DNA from: Vibrio sp. S9_S30 | GTDB taxonomy: Bacteria > Pseudomonadota > Gammaproteobacteria > Enterobacterales > Vibrionaceae | Length of the DNA: 64,000 nt | Direction: 5' to 3' | Assembly (NCBI RefSeq): GCF_014694455.1 | Contig: NZ_JAAUWT010000006.1 | Span: 124,001-188,000, forward strand | Shown: piece after piece, positions 27,998 through 36,821 of the stretch | Position numbering within the stretch: position 1 is the first letter of the stretch | Layout: every line of letters starts with the position of its first letter | Notes under the pieces: generated by a model | What the model was told of the DNA's origin: nothing | What the model saw: only the letters and a program-made list of their open reading frames with translations | Databases searched by the model: none | Translations under genes and position numbers: made by a program

Positions 27998-29419
27998 TTA
28001 GGCGTCGAGAAGTTTTGCGGTTAACCTCGCGAGCTCGGTTAATCCATTTTGCCAGCTTTTGTTGGGCTTAAACCTTGCAAAACTTAGCCTAATGCAATGG
28101 TCGTACTGTTTCGTTGTTGTAAACAGTGAACCGGGAAATAGGCTTATTTTACGCTCTGAGCAGGTTTCATACAGTAAGTCACTGTTCAAGTTTTTTGGAA
28201 ATTCAATCCACACAATGTAACTGCCGTTAGACACATTCATGGAATACTGATCTTTAAGGCAATCGTGAGCATCCAGTGCTTGTGTTAACCAAGGTATGAA
28301 CAGCTTTTGTTTTTTGGCGTAATGCCGACGAATTTTCATGAGGTGTTGGCGGTATTTGCCTGTCGATAAAAATTCACCGATGGCCGCTTGCATTAAATTC
28401 AACGACCCCATGTTGTCGCTCAGTAATCGCTTTTCAATGATGGCTCGGTGCTTTCCGGCAACAATCCATCCTAACCTTAAGCGTGAATCCAACGTCTTTG
28501 AAAGAGAGCTGCAATACACCACTCGATCTTTGGTGTCTAATGCCATAAGCGAAGGCAAGTGTGTGTCGAAGTACAGTTCACCAAAGACATCGTCTTCAAT
28601 GATAGGAAGATCCCCAGTGACATCAAGAAGCCGTTTTCTGGCTTCCAGCGGCATCACAGAGGAGGTGGGGTTATTAAAGTTCGGTGTGACGAGCAGGGTT
28701 TTTATGGCCCATTCCTTTTGCGCGGTTATCACGGCGTCTACATCAATTCCTGTCACTGGGTGGCTTGGGATCTCGATGACTTTCAACCCCAGCGATTCCA
28801 TTAAAAGCAAGTTCCCAAAATAGCCCGGCGACTCGACAGCGACGATGTCTCCGGGGGAGGTTAAAGCTTGTAAGCATAAACTGATCGCTTGCTGCGCACC
28901 GTGAGTGACCAAAATATCGGATTTTGTGCAGTCGATGTCGTTGTCTAGACAAAGCTTTCGGAGCTGGTCGACAAGCTTGTCGTTGCCTGGCGGGAGCTGG
29001 TAATGACAGGGGATATGAGCTTGGTAGCGGCTTTGCCTGCCTATTTCGGCGTACAATGAGCGAATGGCAGGAAAGTCGGTGTCGGGGTGCGCGCAACCCG
29101 CGGGCATGAGGTGAGCACCAAGAGGGGTTTTCAAAATAGACTTGGTTTTAGACAGCAGGTCAACGTAACCCGGTGCTTCGATGTGGGCATTGAGCGAGGG
29201 TTCCGATTCACCACGAACCCGATACCCAGAACGTGCTTCGGCGTATAAGATTCTCGCGGCTTCCAGCTCTTGATACGCTCGAATAACCGTGTTTCTTGAT
29301 ACCGACAGTTCAAGGCTTAGCGCTCTAATGGATGGGACTTTTTCACCGCTGATCCATCGATTTTTGGCAATTTGAGTATGCACATACTTAATAACGTCTT
29401 GGTATTTTTTGCTGTTCAT
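27998..29419 (-). CDS. MocR family regulator (GntR wHTH fused to aminotransferase fold)
   Basis: A 473-residue transcription factor. Residues about 1-75 are a GntR winged helix (GEKVPSIRALSLELSVSRNTVIRAYQELEAARILYAEARSGYRV). Residues about 110-470 are a class I aminotransferase fold with the cofactor lysine in CSSLSKTLDSRLRLGW and VESPGYFGNLL, NFNNPTSSVM. MocR proteins bind pyridoxal phosphate and usually control a divergent gene. AAGG lies 7 bases before the ATG. The divergent neighbour is an EamA transporter, 96 bp away, and repeated CTGTACC boxes fill the gap. Confidence 0.92.
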   Translation of the reverse strand: MNSKKYQDVIKYVHTQIAKNRWISGEKVPSIRALSLELSVSRNTVIRAYQELEAARILYAEARSGYRVRGESEPSLNAHIEAPGYVDLLSKTKSILKTPLGAHLMPAGCAHPDTDFPAIRSLYAEIGRQSRYQAHIPCHYQLPPGNDKLVDQLRKLCLDNDIDCTKSDILVTHGAQQAISLCLQALTSPGDIVAVESPGYFGNLLLMESLGLKVIEIPSHPVTGIDVDAVITAQKEWAIKTLLVTPNFNNPTSSVMPLEARKRLLDVTGDLPIIEDDVFGELYFDTHLPSLMALDTKDRVVYCSSLSKTLDSRLRLGWIVAGKHRAIIEKRLLSDNMGSLNLMQAAIGEFLSTGKYRQHLMKIRRHYAKKQKLFIPWLTQALDAHDCLKDQYSMNVSNGSYIVWIEFPKNLNSDLLYETCSERKISLFPGSLFTTTKQYDHCIRLSFARFKPNKSWQNGLTELARLTAKLLDA

Positions 29420-29437
29420 CCGTTTGCCTTACTCAAT

Positions 29438-29497
29438 CTGTACCCATTAATTTAGCCTTAACTGTACCTTTTTTGAATATCTGTATCCAATACAGTA
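29438..29497. promoter_or_regulatory. Direct-repeat operator of the first MocR/EamA pair
   Basis: CTGTACCC (29438-29445), CTGTACCT (29462-29469) and CTGTATCC (29481-29488) are direct repeats spaced 24 and 19 bp, followed by an inverted ATACAGT. Spaced direct repeats of this kind are typical MocR binding sites. A very similar set lies in the second MocR/EamA intergenic region at 53.6 kb. Confidence 0.68.
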
Positions 29498-29515
29498 AAC
29501 CAAAAGGAGAAAGCT

Positions 29516-30424
29516 ATGCCGTTAAGTCTTATACCGTGGGTATTTGTTGTGTTATGGGCCTCAGGATTTGTTGGATCTAAGTTGGGGTTGCAATTTACCG
29601 ATCCTGCCACTTTGCTGACCGTTAGAACGGCATTGAATGTTGTCGTGTTAGGCGTGTTGGTCGTATTGCTTAAGCGTAAGGCCCTTAGCCCTAACAAGGC
29701 ATTTCACGCCTGCATCTCTGGGCTTATGATTCACGGTATGTATCTTGGTGGCACCTATGTTGCTATTAAACTCGGAATGCCAGCCAGCCTGAGTGCCTTA
29801 TTGGTGGGGTTACAACCGGTTCTAACGGCAGTTGTTTTGGTCTCGGTCGGTACTGCCTTTTTACGCTGGTATCAATGGCTGGGCTTAGCGCTAGGGCTCG
29901 TTGGGATCTTTTTGGTATTGAATGGAAAAATAGAATGGGTAGAGGCGACCAATCAAGGGGGGGCATTTTTCTCTATTGCTGTTGCTTTGATGGGAATAAC
30001 GTTTGGCACGCTTTATCAAAAGAAATTCTGTAACGGGACCGATTTGGTGACCTGTGTGACTTGGCAATATCTCGCAGCGTTGATTGTTTTCACTATGGCT
30101 GCCTATGCTTTCGAACCGCTTATGATAGATTGGACACTGACGTTCGTCGCAACGCTGACATGGTTGGTCATTGTGGTTTCGGTATTGGCGGTGTTGCTGC
30201 TGCTCTATATGGTGGATCATGGTGAGTCAGAAAAAGTGGCGTCTGTATTTTACTTAGTGCCTCCTGTTACCGCCGTGCAAGCTTGGCTTCTGTTTGACGA
30301 GCGTTTCGATATGACCGGCGTGATTGGCTTCGGACTTGCCGCCTTAGCTGTCTATTTGGTCGGTGCGGGCAAACCGTCACCCGCTCCCTTAGAGGAAAGT
30401 AATAGATCCAAATTGGCTTCTTAA
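29516..30424 (+). CDS. EamA (DMT superfamily) transporter
   Basis: A 302-residue protein with ten predicted spans arranged as two EamA repeats (SLIPWVFVVLWASGFVGSKLGLQ in the first, GALMGITFGTLYQKKF-type start in the second). Members export amino acids and other metabolites. AAAGGAG lies 9 bases before the ATG. Its expression is probably controlled by the divergent MocR regulator. The substrate is unknown. Confidence 0.88.
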   Translation: MPLSLIPWVFVVLWASGFVGSKLGLQFTDPATLLTVRTALNVVVLGVLVVLLKRKALSPNKAFHACISGLMIHGMYLGGTYVAIKLGMPASLSALLVGLQPVLTAVVLVSVGTAFLRWYQWLGLALGLVGIFLVLNGKIEWVEATNQGGAFFSIAVALMGITFGTLYQKKFCNGTDLVTCVTWQYLAALIVFTMAAYAFEPLMIDWTLTFVATLTWLVIVVSVLAVLLLLYMVDHGESEKVASVFYLVPPVTAVQAWLLFDERFDMTGVIGFGLAALAVYLVGAGKPSPAPLEESNRSKLAS

Positions 30425-30491
30425 ACGAAGCCTAACAGGCTTACGTTAGCCATTTGAATACCACCGCAGGCTAACGGTTAAGGTTGAGAAA

Positions 30492-30536
30492 CTAAGGCTT
30501 AGAATCTAAGGCTTAGAATCTAAGGTTCTAAGGTTT
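30492..30536. repeat. 14-bp tandem repeat across a stop codon
   Basis: CTAAGGCTTAGAAT occurs at 30492-30505 and 30506-30519, followed by shortened CTAAGGTT copies at 30520 and 30528. The TAG stop of the minus-strand lipoprotein gene (30528-30530) falls in the last copy. Confidence 0.85.
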
Positions 30537-32135
30537 AGGCTCAGGGCTCGTATCGTAACTAAGGCCTTGGAACGTCACCAGTCTCAACATATAGGGGTCT
30601 AATTTCTCTTGCACGGCTTTATCGACTTCGTCTTCCAACTGTTTTAGGTCGGTCTGGTTTTGGTTAAGTTTTTGCTCAAGCACTGACTTTTCCTCTTCCA
30701 ATTTTATTCCGGCATTTATTGCGTTGGTGAGATTAGACCAAGCCGCCAATCGGCTACCATCGCCTTGAGAAAGCAACTTAGGATCGGCTTCTAATTGATT
30801 TTTCCAGTAGCTTTCCATGTCTGACAGCTTGTCTAGGTTTCGACTTTGGTGAGGAACGCATAAGCCGCTGCCGTCTCTTGTGTCTTCAGAGGCACTTTTT
30901 AGTGTTTTGCAAAGCTCTTCCAATTTGTCTTCCACGTTACCTTTTAGGACGGTCAGCTTTTCATTCAATTCATCACGATTATCCAAAGGTTTTCTGTTTT
31001 CAATGTCGGATTTTTTGTTGGCATAACTCTGTTTAACCTTTTCAAGGGTCGAGATCATTTCTTGCCTCAGGGACGCGACCTGCTTCTCTGATAGGGTGTT
31101 TGAAGTGCTGGATGAATCACCGAATGCAATGCTTTCCGCATACGCAATGAATCGCTTGGATTTATCAAGGCTTTCTAACGAAATGGAGGAGACATTCCCC
31201 GCCGCGAGCTTGGTGGCTGTGGAAAGCGCTTGAAAGGAAAGATCTTGGTACGCTTTCAACAATGCTTCGGGGTTGGAGTCGAAGCTTTTTAGTGACCAGT
31301 TTCCTATTTCATCTTTCACAAACGCTGTAGCGACGTCCCCCATACCTGAGCTATGGACATGGTTAATTCGTTGCCAGTATTGTTCATTTAACAAACCATC
31401 AGCCATGTTAGGCTTGGCAAAACCTGTTTTTCTACCGTAGTCACATTGCCAATTATTGGTTTTTGGGTCGGTTGACTGGTAGCAGTATTCGATAAACAAA
31501 GAAGGCGAAGCTTCAGCCAAATAGGCGCTCAAAGGCAGCAAATGGCGATCTTCTCCTTTAATTTGCTGCAATAGCAATTCGCTACGTGCCAGTAAACTGC
31601 GAGCAATCAAAGCCGTGTGTTCTGCGTTTTTTATTTCTGTCGCGGATGTTGTGATCTTGATTGGATTCGGTTTTTGATTGCCTTCTTGCCCTTTTCCCTT
31701 TTCAACGGTTGTTTTCGTGGCTTTTATCGATGTCCCTGTAATGGTTTGATCCAGTTCATACGTCGTGACTTTTTTACCATCATCGACGGTGTTCGTTACC
31801 TTCTTGTTTGAGCTTATGTTTGGCCACAATGCTCTAGAATAAATGTCCTGAAGTACTTTGCTGGCACATTTGGCATAGTTTTCTAATTCTGTTTTTAGAA
31901 CGGCACTTTTGCTGAAAGTTAGAGATGTGAAGGACGACGCACACAATCCTTCCAACGAGCGACGTAAGACTTGTATTTCTTGCCATTGCACTTCTTTCGA
32001 TTTGGACAGTGGACCTTGGTACACGTCTACCTCCACTTCCATGGAGCTTCCTTTATATGGGTTTACTAAGGTTTTTACGGCAACACAGCCTGAAAGTGCC
32101 GTGATTACAGAGAGTAAAACAATTAGCTTCGTCAT
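30528..32135 (-). CDS. Uncharacterised lipoprotein with C-terminal coiled coil
   Basis: A 535-residue predicted lipoprotein. The signal sequence TKLIVLLSVITALSGC has a lipobox ending LSGC (acylated Cys near residue 17). Residues about 360-430 and 470-515 are strongly charged and heptad-like (KSDIENRKPLDNRDELNEKL; EEEKSVLEQKLNQNQTDLKQ), suggesting coiled coils. A Lys/Thr-rich stretch lies near 115-165. It starts 5-12 bases after the upstream lipoprotein gene stop; ATG 32135 suits GGGAG 7 bases upstream better than ATG 32141. I do not recognise any domain. With its partner it may form an envelope-anchored complex, but this is inference. Confidence 0.75.
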   Translation of the reverse strand: MTKLIVLLSVITALSGCVAVKTLVNPYKGSSMEVEVDVYQGPLSKSKEVQWQEIQVLRRSLEGLCASSFTSLTFSKSAVLKTELENYAKCASKVLQDIYSRALWPNISSNKKVTNTVDDGKKVTTYELDQTITGTSIKATKTTVEKGKGQEGNQKPNPIKITTSATEIKNAEHTALIARSLLARSELLLQQIKGEDRHLLPLSAYLAEASPSLFIEYCYQSTDPKTNNWQCDYGRKTGFAKPNMADGLLNEQYWQRINHVHSSGMGDVATAFVKDEIGNWSLKSFDSNPEALLKAYQDLSFQALSTATKLAAGNVSSISLESLDKSKRFIAYAESIAFGDSSSTSNTLSEKQVASLRQEMISTLEKVKQSYANKKSDIENRKPLDNRDELNEKLTVLKGNVEDKLEELCKTLKSASEDTRDGSGLCVPHQSRNLDKLSDMESYWKNQLEADPKLLSQGDGSRLAAWSNLTNAINAGIKLEEEKSVLEQKLNQNQTDLKQLEDEVDKAVQEKLDPYMLRLVTFQGLSYDTSPEPKP

Positions 32136-32146
32136 TTTCATTCTCC

Positions 32147-33319
32147 CTAATCCTGATTATTGGTACTACCATTGGCATCTTTAAAAGACTGAATAAGGAC
32201 GTCCAGTTTATTTTCCCATTCCTCTTTTGACTTGAGATAGGTGTTTTGCGACTCAAGTGCGCGTTGCACCTCTTGTTGAAAGGGTTTTTCATTGAGCCGA
32301 GTTTGACTGTGCGCTTGCGTCATTTTTTGAGATAGCTTCGTCATGGTCGAGATCAACGGCGCTTCTGAGGTATACATGGCGAGCAACAATCTTTCTTCTG
32401 GGTCAAAATGCTTCCAGCCTTCAGGACCAAGAATGAGAAAACCGTGATTTCGGGAAAAACCGGGTGGACAATCGCTGCGTGTGTAGGCGCTAGCCGATTG
32501 GACACTGGGTGAGTCGATGCGCTGTAATTTACTGTGGTGTTTTTCGATGGTTTTGGAGTCCAGAAGCTCAAAAAAGGGAGAGTTGAAAGAGCTAAAACTG
32601 AGGATATTGTTATCAAGATCTTTATTGATTTTGTCACGCTGATCATCATTTAGGTTTCGAAACGTTTCGGAATTTTTAATTTTTTTCGATTCTTCATTGG
32701 ATAACTCGAAAGGTGGTTCCACTTTATTCCCATAAAGAAACCGGAATATTTCGCTTCGTGCATTTTCAAGCAACCCAAGTTGACGTTGATATGAGTCAAT
32801 GAGTGTCTGATTTTTAACGTTATTTTTCGCCTGTTCCTTGTCTAGCTTTTCTGCGACGGTTTTTATTTCAGCATTGATGGTGTCTAACTTAGTTTGCTGT
32901 TCATTAGTGGTGTTAATGCTTGCGGTGCTGCCGACTGACGCTGTTTTTATTTCTTTGCTGGTTTTATCGTACATGACGTGAGTGGAGAAGGGGTCAATTT
33001 GATTTGCCAGCAGGGTTCCAGCTTCAAACTTCACCGCATTCCAAGGGTGCGCTTTACCCGTGAGTGTAAACCGATATAAGGTGTCGCTAAGCATGTAACC
33101 GTTATTGGTAGAGAGGATAGAGTCTTTTGCATTTCTTAGTATTCTTGGCTTGGGTGGTTCACAAGAATTGATCACTCGAAAGAAATAGTTGGTTTTAAAT
33201 CGGACCCACTCATCTTTATTATCTGGTTGACTTCCCTCGCGCCATTTGACATTGGACGACATGCATCCTGTCAAAATGAACGTACAAAGAACGATTGAAA
33301 GTCCCGTTTTGCTGAACAT
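32147..33319 (-). CDS. Uncharacterised lipoprotein, first gene of a two-lipoprotein operon
   Basis: A 390-residue predicted lipoprotein with signal sequence LSIVLCTFILTGC (lipobox LTGC, Cys at 19). The middle section has a coiled-coil segment near 145-200 (KLDTINAEIKTVAEKLDKEQ). The C-terminal part includes CPPGFSRNHGFLILGPEGWK followed by LLLAMYTSEAPLISTMTKLSQKM. GGAGG lies 6 bases before the ATG. Its stop is followed within 12 bases by the second lipoprotein gene. No known family was recognised. The tight pairing suggests the two proteins act together at the outer membrane. Confidence 0.75.
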   Translation of the reverse strand: MFSKTGLSIVLCTFILTGCMSSNVKWREGSQPDNKDEWVRFKTNYFFRVINSCEPPKPRILRNAKDSILSTNNGYMLSDTLYRFTLTGKAHPWNAVKFEAGTLLANQIDPFSTHVMYDKTSKEIKTASVGSTASINTTNEQQTKLDTINAEIKTVAEKLDKEQAKNNVKNQTLIDSYQRQLGLLENARSEIFRFLYGNKVEPPFELSNEESKKIKNSETFRNLNDDQRDKINKDLDNNILSFSSFNSPFFELLDSKTIEKHHSKLQRIDSPSVQSASAYTRSDCPPGFSRNHGFLILGPEGWKHFDPEERLLLAMYTSEAPLISTMTKLSQKMTQAHSQTRLNEKPFQQEVQRALESQNTYLKSKEEWENKLDVLIQSFKDANGSTNNQD

Positions 33320-33472
33320 CTCTGCCTCCGTGCAATTCGTTCAACTGCTTTGAGTTCCATGTAAGTCGATTGAATATTATAAATTCTTCCCAGTGCATAT
33401 TTGTGAACAAAGTCTAATAAATTGCTGTAATGTTAAATTTATGTAAATTTTATGAGGGGAGAGGTTACAGCA

Positions 33473-33511
33473 ATGAGTAAAGAAAACTTGCAAGCCAGCA
33501 GTGCGAAATGA
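33473..33511 (+). CDS. Possible 12-codon leader ORF upstream of lysE-type gene
   Basis: ATG at 33473 with GAGAGG 8 bases upstream opens the frame MSKENLQASSAK and stops at 33509-33511, 42 bp before the LysE-family start. It has no run of regulatory codons. It could be a leader peptide or chance. Confidence 0.22.
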   Translation: MSKENLQASSAK

Positions 33512-33552
33512 GAGAGTGACACCGGAATCATAACGATATCAAAGGACGAACA

Positions 33553-34167
33553 ATGACATTAAGCGTTTGGCTCTCTTTATTCGCGATTTGTTTACTGGGT
33601 GCGATGTCACCAGGACCAAGCTTAGTGACTGTCTCTAAGCATGCGTTAGCAGGTGGGCGAAGGAATGGTCTTGCGGCGGCTTGGGCGCATGCGTTTGGCA
33701 TTGGGATCTATGCGTTGATTACGATTATTGGTTTGGCGGTTGTTTTGCAACAGTCTCCCATTGTGTTTAAAACCATCTGCTATTTGGGGGCGGCGTATCT
33801 CGCTTATCTCGGATTTAATGCTCTGCGTTCCAAAGGTGGGGTCGCGGCGCGTTTAGAAGCGGGAGAATGTGTGTCTGTTTTTACTTCTGCTCGAGAAGGT
33901 TTTTTAATTTCGATATTGAGCCCCAAAATTACCCTTTTCTTTATTGCTTTGTTTAGCCAATTTGTTGTGTTAGGAAACGAGCTGTTTAATCAAGTGGTGA
34001 TTGTGGCCACCCCATTTATTGTGGACGGCTTGTGGTACACACTCATTACGTTGTTGCTCTCTATGCCTTTAGTGATCGACAAAATTCGCCAAAAAGCGGT
34101 ATTTATTGATCGTATCTCAGGGATCATTCTGATTGGATTGGCAATCCGTGTTGTGTGGGTCGTTTAA
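33553..34167 (+). CDS. LysE/RhtB family amino acid exporter
   Basis: A 204-residue inner membrane exporter with about six spans. The N-terminal MTLSVWLSLFAICLLGAMSPGPSLVTVSKHALAGGRRNGLAAAWAH is the LysE/RhtB signature. AAAGGA lies 7 bases before the ATG. Family members export lysine, homoserine, threonine and related compounds. It stands alone and divergent from the two lipoprotein genes; no regulator is adjacent. Confidence 0.9.
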   Translation: MTLSVWLSLFAICLLGAMSPGPSLVTVSKHALAGGRRNGLAAAWAHAFGIGIYALITIIGLAVVLQQSPIVFKTICYLGAAYLAYLGFNALRSKGGVAARLEAGECVSVFTSAREGFLISILSPKITLFFIALFSQFVVLGNELFNQVVIVATPFIVDGLWYTLITLLLSMPLVIDKIRQKAVFIDRISGIILIGLAIRVVWVV

Positions 34168-34663
34168 GTTCACACTTTTTCTACTGCCCATCAGTCAGCT
34201 ATGGCTTCAAGCTTGTTGGAATCCCCCTCTCATTTCTCTCATATCTCGGTGCTATCGAGCGTCCAAACCCATGCCAACTTTTTGGCCTATTTGGTTTGTT
34301 TGACCATATAGTCTTAGTTTTATATGGCTTTTAGCCTATCAAACTAGGTATATATGATTTTAATTTCTGTAAATGTAGTTATTTTAAGCAAATAAAGTGA
34401 ATAATTCGGTTTGTTTTGCTTTACTGTAGTAGAAGCTAGTGAAGCAGTAGGAAACTGCGCTGTATTTAATGTTAATTGCGCGATACCCAAGCCACCTCAA
34501 GCAGCTTGGTTTAGTGAGAATTAACTGGCATTACACTCATGTGTTTTTAATGATGGGTTTTGTAAAAAGCGAAGACGTAGGCGCTTAAGTCATTCTCGCT
34601 TTTCTGCTCAAGTAATGAAAACCGTTGGTGTGGCATGGAGTACTGGCACTCAAGGAGGATAGA
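34168..34663. other. Intergenic stretch, one small hairpin
   Basis: No supported gene. CCAAGC (34487) and GCTTGG (34504) form a short stem, with an adjacent GCGATACCC. Nothing else was recognised; AT-rich sequence at 34320-34420 may contain a promoter. Confidence 0.4.
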
Positions 34664-35203
34664 GTGGAATTAAGGCAAGCGAATTATCAAGATTACGAGC
34701 GAATTGCACACTTACACGCGAAAAGTTGGCAACAACATTATCGTGGTTTGGTGACCGATGCTTATATAGAGCAATACGCAGAAAACAATAGAGTCGTTGT
34801 TTGGCAAACACGTCTGACCAACCCATCGTTTAATCAAAACGTCCTCGTGCTAGAAAACGAAGGTGAACTGTGCGGGTTCATTTGCGTTTATGGTAACCAC
34901 AATTTTGAATACGGAACCATTATCGATAACTTACACGTGGACTTGGCATATCAAGGACATGGTCTAGGCACTAAATTAATGTTAGAAGCGGCTAAGTGGG
35001 CGGAAAAATACTTCCCAGATTCAGGCGTTTATTTGGAAGTGCTGGAGCAAAATGTTGCAGCGAAACATTTCTATTTGGCACTTGGCGCAACGCAATCTCA
35101 CTTGAGTGATTGGAGTGCACCATGTGGCAGTAAGGTGAAAGAAGCTGTTTTTACTTGGTCTTCACCTTCGGTGTTACTTAGGAAAGCCGAAACGTTTATT
35201 TAA
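34664..35203 (+). CDS. GNAT family N-acetyltransferase
   Basis: A 179-residue acetyltransferase beginning VELRQANYQDYERIAHLHAKSW, typical of GNAT fold strand beta-1. Motif A is LHVDLAYQGHGLGTKLMLEAAKW (about residues 94-116), followed by YLEVLEQNVAAKHFYLALGA. The start is GTG at 34664, chosen because AAGGAGG lies 6 bases upstream; an in-frame ATG at 34625 has no ribosome site. The acceptor is unknown. Confidence 0.85.
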   Translation: MELRQANYQDYERIAHLHAKSWQQHYRGLVTDAYIEQYAENNRVVVWQTRLTNPSFNQNVLVLENEGELCGFICVYGNHNFEYGTIIDNLHVDLAYQGHGLGTKLMLEAAKWAEKYFPDSGVYLEVLEQNVAAKHFYLALGATQSHLSDWSAPCGSKVKEAVFTWSSPSVLLRKAETFI

Positions 35204-35280
35204 TGTACAGACGCTCAAACAAACGAAGGCGAGGGCTCAAGAGGTTTTGATCGAACCTAGCTGTAGAGTTTGTTGGTGGC

Positions 35281-35514
35281 TTAACTCGTTAAAGCAATGA
35301 CATCGAACCGATAACAGTTCGTATCATCTGAATTAGGATCGGTTCGATAACCCCCCAATTTTAGGCGAAGAAACAACGATGCAAGGTTGCTTTTCTCGAC
35401 CCTTCCAAATACAGCCACGATGGTTTTAGCCGTCAGTCGTTCGGTTAACAATATGGGCTGATCATGGGGTTTCACGAAGATGGGATCATCGATATTTATT
35501 TGGCGGCTCCGAAG
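35281..35514 (-). CDS. Small hypothetical protein overlapping the guaD 3' end
   Basis: A 77-residue frame (MLRSRQINIDDPIFVKPHDQ...) that begins within the last 29 bases of guaD and fills the gap after it. Its codon use resembles neighbouring genes and the protein looks soluble and ordered (IVAVFGRVEKSNLASLFLRL). There is no clear ribosome site, but it could be translated by coupling to guaD. It may be a real small gene or the tail of a decayed one. No family was recognised. Confidence 0.35.
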   Translation of the reverse strand, partial: LRSRQINIDDPIFVKPHDQPILLTERLTAKTIVAVFGRVEKSNLASLFLRLKLGGYRTDPNSDDTNCYRFDVIALTS

Positions 35515-36811
35515 CATAAACGCTTTTACCCATAATGTAGGTCTCACATACGGTTCTGTCGTCCCCTAGGCTCATCAACACAAACAATTTTTCGTCCAGC
35601 GTTTTGGTTTGGTTCATGCGAAATTTCATCAGGGGCGTGGCATGCAGATCCAACACCACAAAATCCGCCTCTTTGCCTTTTTCTAGGTTTCCAATTTTAT
35701 CTTCTAGATGCAATGCTTTTGCCCCACCAAGTGTGGCTAAATAAAGCGATTTTATCGGGTGAAGCTTTTCTTGCTGTAACTGCATGACTTTGTAGGCTTC
35801 GCTCATGGTTTGCAGAATGGAAAAGCTGGTTCCTGCGCCCACATCGGTGCCCATGCCTACCCGAACCCCAAGTTTCTCCAGCTTAGATAACCGAAACAAA
35901 CCTGAACCAAGAAAGAGGTTAGAGGTGGGGCAAAAGGCAATCGCAGATTGAGTCTCCGCCAACCGCTGGCACTCAGTATCCGATAAGTGAATACCATGAG
36001 CAAACACCGAGCGTTTGTGCAGTAAACCGTAGTGGTCGTACACATCCAAATAGCTCTTCCTTTCTGGGAAAAGATCCAGTACCCATTCAATTTCCTTTTT
36101 GTTTTCAGAAAGATGTGTATGCAGGTAAACGTCTGGGTACTCTTTTAAGAGCTTACCAACTGTAGCGAGTTGTTCGTTGGTGCTGGTGGGGGCAAATCTA
36201 GGCGTTACTGCGTAATGCAGACGAGCGCGTTGATGCCATTTTTCGATAAGGGCTTTGGAATCGGCGTAGCCCGACTCGGGGGTATCGGTCAGCGATTCTG
36301 GCGCGTTTCTGTCCATCAACACTTTACCCGCAATCATTCTGAGGTTCCGCTGCTCCGCTTCTTCAAAAAACACATCGACCGATTGTTTATGCACAGTGCC
36401 AAACACCAAAGCCGTGGTAGTGCCGTTGCTCGCTAGCTCGTCCAAGAACAGTTTGGCGACTTGCCGTGCGTAGTCGGGATCTTTGAATCTCAATTCCTCT
36501 GGAAAGGTGTAGTTTTCCAGCCAATCCAATAGCTGCTCACCATAAGAGGCGATCATCCCAGTTTGTGGGTAGTGAATATGGGTATCAATAAAGCCTGACG
36601 TGATCAGCTTGTTTTCAAACTGCGTTATATTGATAGAAGGTGGCAACGTAGGTAAGAGGGTGCTTGCATCGCCGATGTGATCAATGATGCCCTCTTTAAC
36701 GACAATTATGCCGTCTTCAAAATACTGATACGAGTTTTCCAGCCCCACTTCCTGTGGATCGGCCACACTGTGCAGCACCGCGCTTCGAAAAGCATGCGTC
36801 GTGGTTGTCAT
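35486..36811 (-). CDS. guaD: Guanine deaminase
   Basis: A 441-residue zinc amidohydrolase that converts guanine to xanthine. Key sites: PGFIDTHIHYPQ (metal histidines near residue 75), the HTHLSENKKEIEWV segment carrying another metal histidine, HGIHL, and FCPTSNLFLGSGLF and GMGTDVGAGTSFS with the catalytic aspartate. These match the guanine deaminase subfamily closely. ATG at 36811 has AAGGAAG 5 bases upstream; the longer frame has none. It is the last gene of xdhA-xdhB-xdhC-guaD, so its product xanthine is used by the enzyme encoded upstream. Confidence 0.94.
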   Translation of the reverse strand: MTTTTHAFRSAVLHSVADPQEVGLENSYQYFEDGIIVVKEGIIDHIGDASTLLPTLPPSINITQFENKLITSGFIDTHIHYPQTGMIASYGEQLLDWLENYTFPEELRFKDPDYARQVAKLFLDELASNGTTTALVFGTVHKQSVDVFFEEAEQRNLRMIAGKVLMDRNAPESLTDTPESGYADSKALIEKWHQRARLHYAVTPRFAPTSTNEQLATVGKLLKEYPDVYLHTHLSENKKEIEWVLDLFPERKSYLDVYDHYGLLHKRSVFAHGIHLSDTECQRLAETQSAIAFCPTSNLFLGSGLFRLSKLEKLGVRVGMGTDVGAGTSFSILQTMSEAYKVMQLQQEKLHPIKSLYLATLGGAKALHLEDKIGNLEKGKEADFVVLDLHATPLMKFRMNQTKTLDEKLFVLMSLGDDRTVCETYIMGKSVYASEPPNKYR

Positions 36812-36821
36812 GTTGCTTCCT

